A program made the translations under genes and the position numbers. The notes below the pieces were generated by a model, which saw only the letters and a program-made list of their open reading frames with translations, made no database searches and was not told the DNA's origin. Positions 61,115 through 64,000 of a stretch of 64,000 nucleotides of DNA are shown one piece after another. This DNA comes from Filimonas effusa (GTDB lineage Bacteria > Bacteroidota > Bacteroidia > Chitinophagales > Chitinophagaceae). The first letter of the stretch is position 1. Each line of letters opens with the position of its first letter. The DNA is taken from the NCBI RefSeq assembly GCF_004118675.1, contig NZ_SDHZ01000003.1, positions 186,001 to 250,000 of the forward strand, given 5' to 3'.

Positions 61115-62416
61115 CTACCACCTGTTCTCAACCGTCCTGCTCTCTATCCTGCCGGTAACCAATCTGCGGCCGGAGGCAAGCAAAACCCATAACGACATAT
61201 AACCAAACTCCGGAACAGAAAGCATCATGATAATATAAGTGGCGATAAGCGCAGTACGGTAATAAAAACGGATCTGCCTGGCGCCTTTTGTGTTCCGTGT
61301 AATAGAAAATGCATGCTTGAAATAAAACCAGGTAAAAAGTACAACACCAATGATCCCGTTATTGACAAGTAAAGTCGAGAAAAAATCGGTAGAACGTACA
61401 TAGCCAAAACCTAGGCCGGTAAACTTACCGGCGATATTCATATCATACAGCCAGAAATGCATATGATCACGCATAAAGCTGCCACGCTCCTGCCCCGAAG
61501 TATTGGCGCCCGTGAGTTTATCAAGTATGATATCATGCAGGAAATGATGGAAACCCGGGCTCATAAAATATAGCACAACACCAATCAGCAAAGTCACCGG
61601 TATAAACCAAAGCGAATACTTCCTGATCTTAGGCTCACGGACCACCACAGCCAATGCCAGTATAACAATGCCCAGGTAGGCCGAAGTTGAAAAGGTGAGA
61701 AGTAGTGTTATGCCCAGTAAAACAATATCAACAGTCCGTCTCAGCCCCACAGCCAATATCCAGAAAGGCACTACGGTAAAGGCAAACATAGAAGGCTCAC
61801 CGGTGAGGCTTTTTAAGCGCTGCACTACCAATGGCCCTACTTTCATCGTTTGAAATAAACTGCCTGGGGTATGATCAAACTGCCTGTTACTTAAAAAATC
61901 CCCGTTCTTACCCGTTAACTGAAAAAGCAATATCTCCAGCAAGCCATAAATAGCCAGTACACGTAACCCCCAGTAGAAATAATTCAAATGCCGCCAATGG
62001 GCATAATGCTTTACATACAAATAAAGCAACAGCCCTCCAAACAAGTAGGCCGATTGTGTGAACATCGACCTCCGTAAAAATACCCGGTTAGGATCATCTG
62101 CTTTTGTAAGCACAAGGTCAGATGTTAAAGCAACGCCGGAAAAATAAACATAGGCCTGTGCAAGCACATTAATGCCTATAAAAACAGACGCTATGATCAG
62201 GAACTCTTTCAGGAAACCATCGCGCCTACGAAAACTGAAATACAGGAACAACGGCAGGAAAAGCCAAACAGCTACCAAACACGGCACCGAAGCAGATGCG
62301 GATGGGAATAGCACTAAAGAAGTAAAGGGCGCGATGAATAAGATCGCACCCATATAAATATTGATAACGCGTTGTAAAGCGGGATTATTGGCTCTGTTCA
62401 ACAACATCATAAGCAA
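61115..62416 (-). CDS. O-antigen ligase/Wzy-like membrane protein of locus III
   Basis: A 433-residue polytopic membrane protein with about ten to eleven helices and a large loop (residues about 290-330, PGFHHFLHDIILDKLTGANT followed by ERGSFMRDH and GLGFGYVRS). The loop and the preceding TFSTSAYLGIVIL segment fit the Wzy_C/O-antigen-ligase family. It likely polymerises or ligates the locus III glycan at the periplasmic face. The start overlaps the GT4 gene upstream by 32 bp, so the two are coupled; a slightly later ATG (MLLNRANN) is also possible. Confidence 0.82.
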   Translation of the reverse strand: MLMMLLNRANNPALQRVINIYMGAILFIAPFTSLVLFPSASASVPCLVAVWLFLPLFLYFSFRRRDGFLKEFLIIASVFIGINVLAQAYVYFSGVALTSDLVLTKADDPNRVFLRRSMFTQSAYLFGGLLLYLYVKHYAHWRHLNYFYWGLRVLAIYGLLEILLFQLTGKNGDFLSNRQFDHTPGSLFQTMKVGPLVVQRLKSLTGEPSMFAFTVVPFWILAVGLRRTVDIVLLGITLLLTFSTSAYLGIVILALAVVVREPKIRKYSLWFIPVTLLIGVVLYFMSPGFHHFLHDIILDKLTGANTSGQERGSFMRDHMHFWLYDMNIAGKFTGLGFGYVRSTDFFSTLLVNNGIIGVVLFTWFYFKHAFSITRNTKGARQIRFYYRTALIATYIIMMLSVPEFGYMSLWVLLASGRRLVTGRIESRTVENRW

Positions 62417-63566
62417 CAGGATGGGTTGTCAGTCTTTCAGGAAATACAAAATAACCAGGAATAACGCTCTGAACAAAACGTTGGATCTTTTTTATAAAAA
62501 TATTCTCCGAAAACCGCTGAGCATGCTGCCTGATAAAGGCCGGATCAAAATAAAGATGCTCAAATTTATCGATGGCATGACTCACTGCCGCCATCGTTTG
62601 CTCTTTAAAGAACAACGCTGTAGCCTGCGCAGTGCTTATATTCCATGGAATCATCGTATCCAGTACACCCCCCTTCCCATAAGCAATTACAGGCCTTCCG
62701 GAAGCTGCCGCCTCAAGCGGTGTAATGCCGTAATCTTCATGCTGCGGAAATAAAAATGCTTTCGCTTCAGCATACAAACGGGCCAGCTCATCCGCACCCA
62801 GTGAATTCAGGAAACTGATATTGGTATTAGCCCTCGCCTTCAGATCTTTTTCCATCGAACCTTTACCCACTATCACCAGCTTTTTATCGGGCATGGAATT
62901 AAAGGCATCGATGACAAGATCCACCTTTTTATACGGCTCAAGTCTCGACACTACCAGGTAATAATCCTTTACCTGCTGCGCCAGGTAAAAGTTCTGCAGC
63001 TTAACAGAAGGATTTATGATCGTTACTTCCCTGCGTGGCTTATAAGCCTCCTCTATCGCTTCTTTCATGCCAATGGCATTGGTAAGATAGTAGTCGGAAC
63101 GGCGTGCCGCAAGCTTGTCGAACTGCTTCAGCATGGCTGCAACTAGCAAAAAAACATTACGAACCAGCCAGTTCTTTTTCATGATATTTTCATACGACCA
63201 CGGACGCCATGCCAGGCGGAAAGGTGTATGGCAATAAGTGATCACCGTAGTGCCCTTATCTACACGGATATATTTCGCACAATGAGTAGTTGAAATAAGT
63301 ACCACATCAAAACCTTCCAGTTTCATGGAACGCATGGCCAGCATGGCAAAAGGAAAGAACAAGGCTTTTACAAGCTTCTCGTTGTTACCGATCTTCTGAA
63401 ACCACGACGTGATCACGTTCGCCTTTTTGAATTCCGGGTAAGTGGTATCAGCATTATAACATAATGTATATATAGGTGCATCAGGATAGGCCTTGTGCAT
63501 GCTCAACACAACCTGCTCTGCTCCCCCCCGTCTAACGAGTTCATCATGTACAATAGCTACTTTCAT
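62385..63566 (-). CDS. GT4-family glycosyltransferase (WbaZ-like)
   Basis: A 393-residue GT-B enzyme similar to mannosyltransferases of the WbaZ group. Seen: AIVHDELVRRGGAEQVVLSM at residues 4-23 with the RGGAE acceptor loop, YCHTPFRLAWRPWSYE near 130 (typical of this group), YYLVVSRLEPYKKVDLVIDA near 205, and the donor block FPQHEDYGITPLEAAASGRP near 290, with Glu in the ExxxxxxxE pattern. It overlaps the Wzy-like gene by 32 bp and follows the next GT4 gene by 40 bp. The donor is probably GDP-mannose or a UDP-sugar; this is family-level inference. Confidence 0.88.
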   Translation of the reverse strand: MKVAIVHDELVRRGGAEQVVLSMHKAYPDAPIYTLCYNADTTYPEFKKANVITSWFQKIGNNEKLVKALFFPFAMLAMRSMKLEGFDVVLISTTHCAKYIRVDKGTTVITYCHTPFRLAWRPWSYENIMKKNWLVRNVFLLVAAMLKQFDKLAARRSDYYLTNAIGMKEAIEEAYKPRREVTIINPSVKLQNFYLAQQVKDYYLVVSRLEPYKKVDLVIDAFNSMPDKKLVIVGKGSMEKDLKARANTNISFLNSLGADELARLYAEAKAFLFPQHEDYGITPLEAAASGRPVIAYGKGGVLDTMIPWNISTAQATALFFKEQTMAAVSHAIDKFEHLYFDPAFIRQHAQRFSENIFIKKIQRFVQSVIPGYFVFPERLTTHPVAYDVVEQSQ

Positions 63567-63606
63567 GTGCGGCCTTTTTCACATGTAAGCAAATGCTATG
63601 CCGCAG

Positions 63607-64000
63607 TTAATCCCGAAACGCGCTAATGCAGTCCCCTAAGGCATTCGCCGATTTTTCCCAGCTATATCGCCGATGAATAAAGGAATACCCATCCTCCCCA
63701 TCGGGGCGGGATGTACCATCTCTTTCACGCATAAGGGTTATTAAAGCATCAGGTTTGAAAGGATCAAAATAAAATGCATGCGCGCCGGCAACTTCCCTGA
63801 AAATAGGGATATCCGACGCAAGTACCTCACAATGAGCAGATAAGCCTTCCGCTACCGGCAAACCGAATCCTTCGTAAAAAGAAGGTACAATTACAGCCCG
63901 GGCATAATTATAATATTGTGTTAATAAAGCATCAGGTACATGCCCGATAAAATGAATATTCGGGTGCTGATGATATAAATGAATATCCTTTAATAGTGCA
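63607..64000 (-). CDS. GT4-family glycosyltransferase, C-terminal part only (runs off the window)
   Basis: The last gene in the window, whose N-terminal portion lies beyond base 64000. About 130 residues are visible. They contain VPSFYEGFGLPVAEGLSAHC, the donor-binding signature of GT4 enzymes with both Glu residues, followed by SDIPIFREVAGAHAFYFDPF and the C-terminal helix. It is thus the C-terminal domain of a GT-B glycosyltransferase. It lies 40 bp upstream of the next GT4 gene in the same direction. Confidence 0.88.
   Translation of the reverse strand, partial: ALLKDIHLYHQHPNIHFIGHVPDALLTQYYNYARAVIVPSFYEGFGLPVAEGLSAHCEVLASDIPIFREVAGAHAFYFDPFKPDALITLMRERDGTSRPDGEDGYSFIHRRYSWEKSANALGDCISAFRD

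Noticed and set aside
1-64000. CRISPR arrays, rRNA operons, prophage or known defence genes
   Set aside because: I looked for regularly spaced repeats, rRNA-like stretches, phage structural genes, Cas, restriction or toxin-antitoxin motifs and saw none.

Overview
The window looks like chromosomal DNA of a pigmented, polysaccharide-producing member of the Bacteroidota, most likely family Chitinophagaceae or a close relative. The support is a SusC/SusD pair, a Bacteroidota-type carotenoid cluster (crtI, crtB, idi, crtZ, crtY behind an ECF sigma factor), promoters of the TAnnTTTG class, few Shine-Dalgarno sequences, an RprY-like response regulator and an AmgK kinase fused to a RapZ C-terminal domain. 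The family-level placement is inference from gene content.

Layout. 1-8481 (minus strand): exopolysaccharide locus I, with a half-length TolC-like protein, a Wzc-like chain-length protein with a decayed ATPase, a membrane GT2, a tiny membrane protein, a Wzy/O-antigen-ligase protein and three glycosyltransferase-type genes, the last cut by the window edge. 9041-10956 (plus): a CNNM/CorC ion transporter and a Crp/Fnr-type regulator. 11262-13875 (minus): rmlB-rmlC-rmlA, with no rmlD. 14261-22104: an orphan outer-membrane beta-barrel receptor (plus), then a convergent SusC/SusD pair (minus). 22688-22759: tRNA-Arg(CCG) with its own promoter and terminator. 22839-27916 (minus): carotenoid operon predicted to reach zeaxanthin. 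28040-29442: mosaic of IS66-family fragments.

29487-47851 (minus): an AT-rich locus of 16 genes (locus II), read from one promoter at about 48036-48065. It holds Wza, Wzz, Wzx and Wzy proteins, about eight glycosyltransferases, an acetyltransferase, a UDP-galactopyranose-mutase-like flavoprotein and a terminal module for a 6-deoxy-HexNAc primer sugar (4,6-dehydratase, ketoreductase, PglC-type initiating transferase). One member resembles the Fringe/C1GalT (GT31) enzymes, which are mainly known from animals. wzz carries a G10 tract that puts its C-terminus out of frame.

48082-52266 (plus): an HGSNAT/NagX-like membrane acetyltransferase, a Wzi/RemB-like barrel and a WecA/TagO-like transferase. 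52347-54531 (minus): a MurU-like nucleotidyltransferase and the AmgK-RapZ fusion, a likely amino-sugar salvage pair. 54621-55652: ruvB. 56168-59215 (minus): a secreted beta-helix protein and an OmpR-type response regulator. 59557-64000: exopolysaccharide locus III, with a WcaJ-type initiating transferase (plus), then a Wzy-like protein and two GT4 enzymes (minus, the last cut by the edge).

The window therefore carries parts of three surface-polysaccharide systems with three different initiating phosphoglycosyltransferases, plus nucleotide-sugar supply and cell-wall sugar salvage. I found no CRISPR array, rRNA, prophage or recognisable defence island. The most unusual items are the GT31-like enzyme, the poly-G frameshift in wzz, the half-TolC/dead-kinase export set, the AmgK-RapZ fusion beside a MurU-like gene, and a lycopene cyclase whose FAD motif lies upstream of every ATG.
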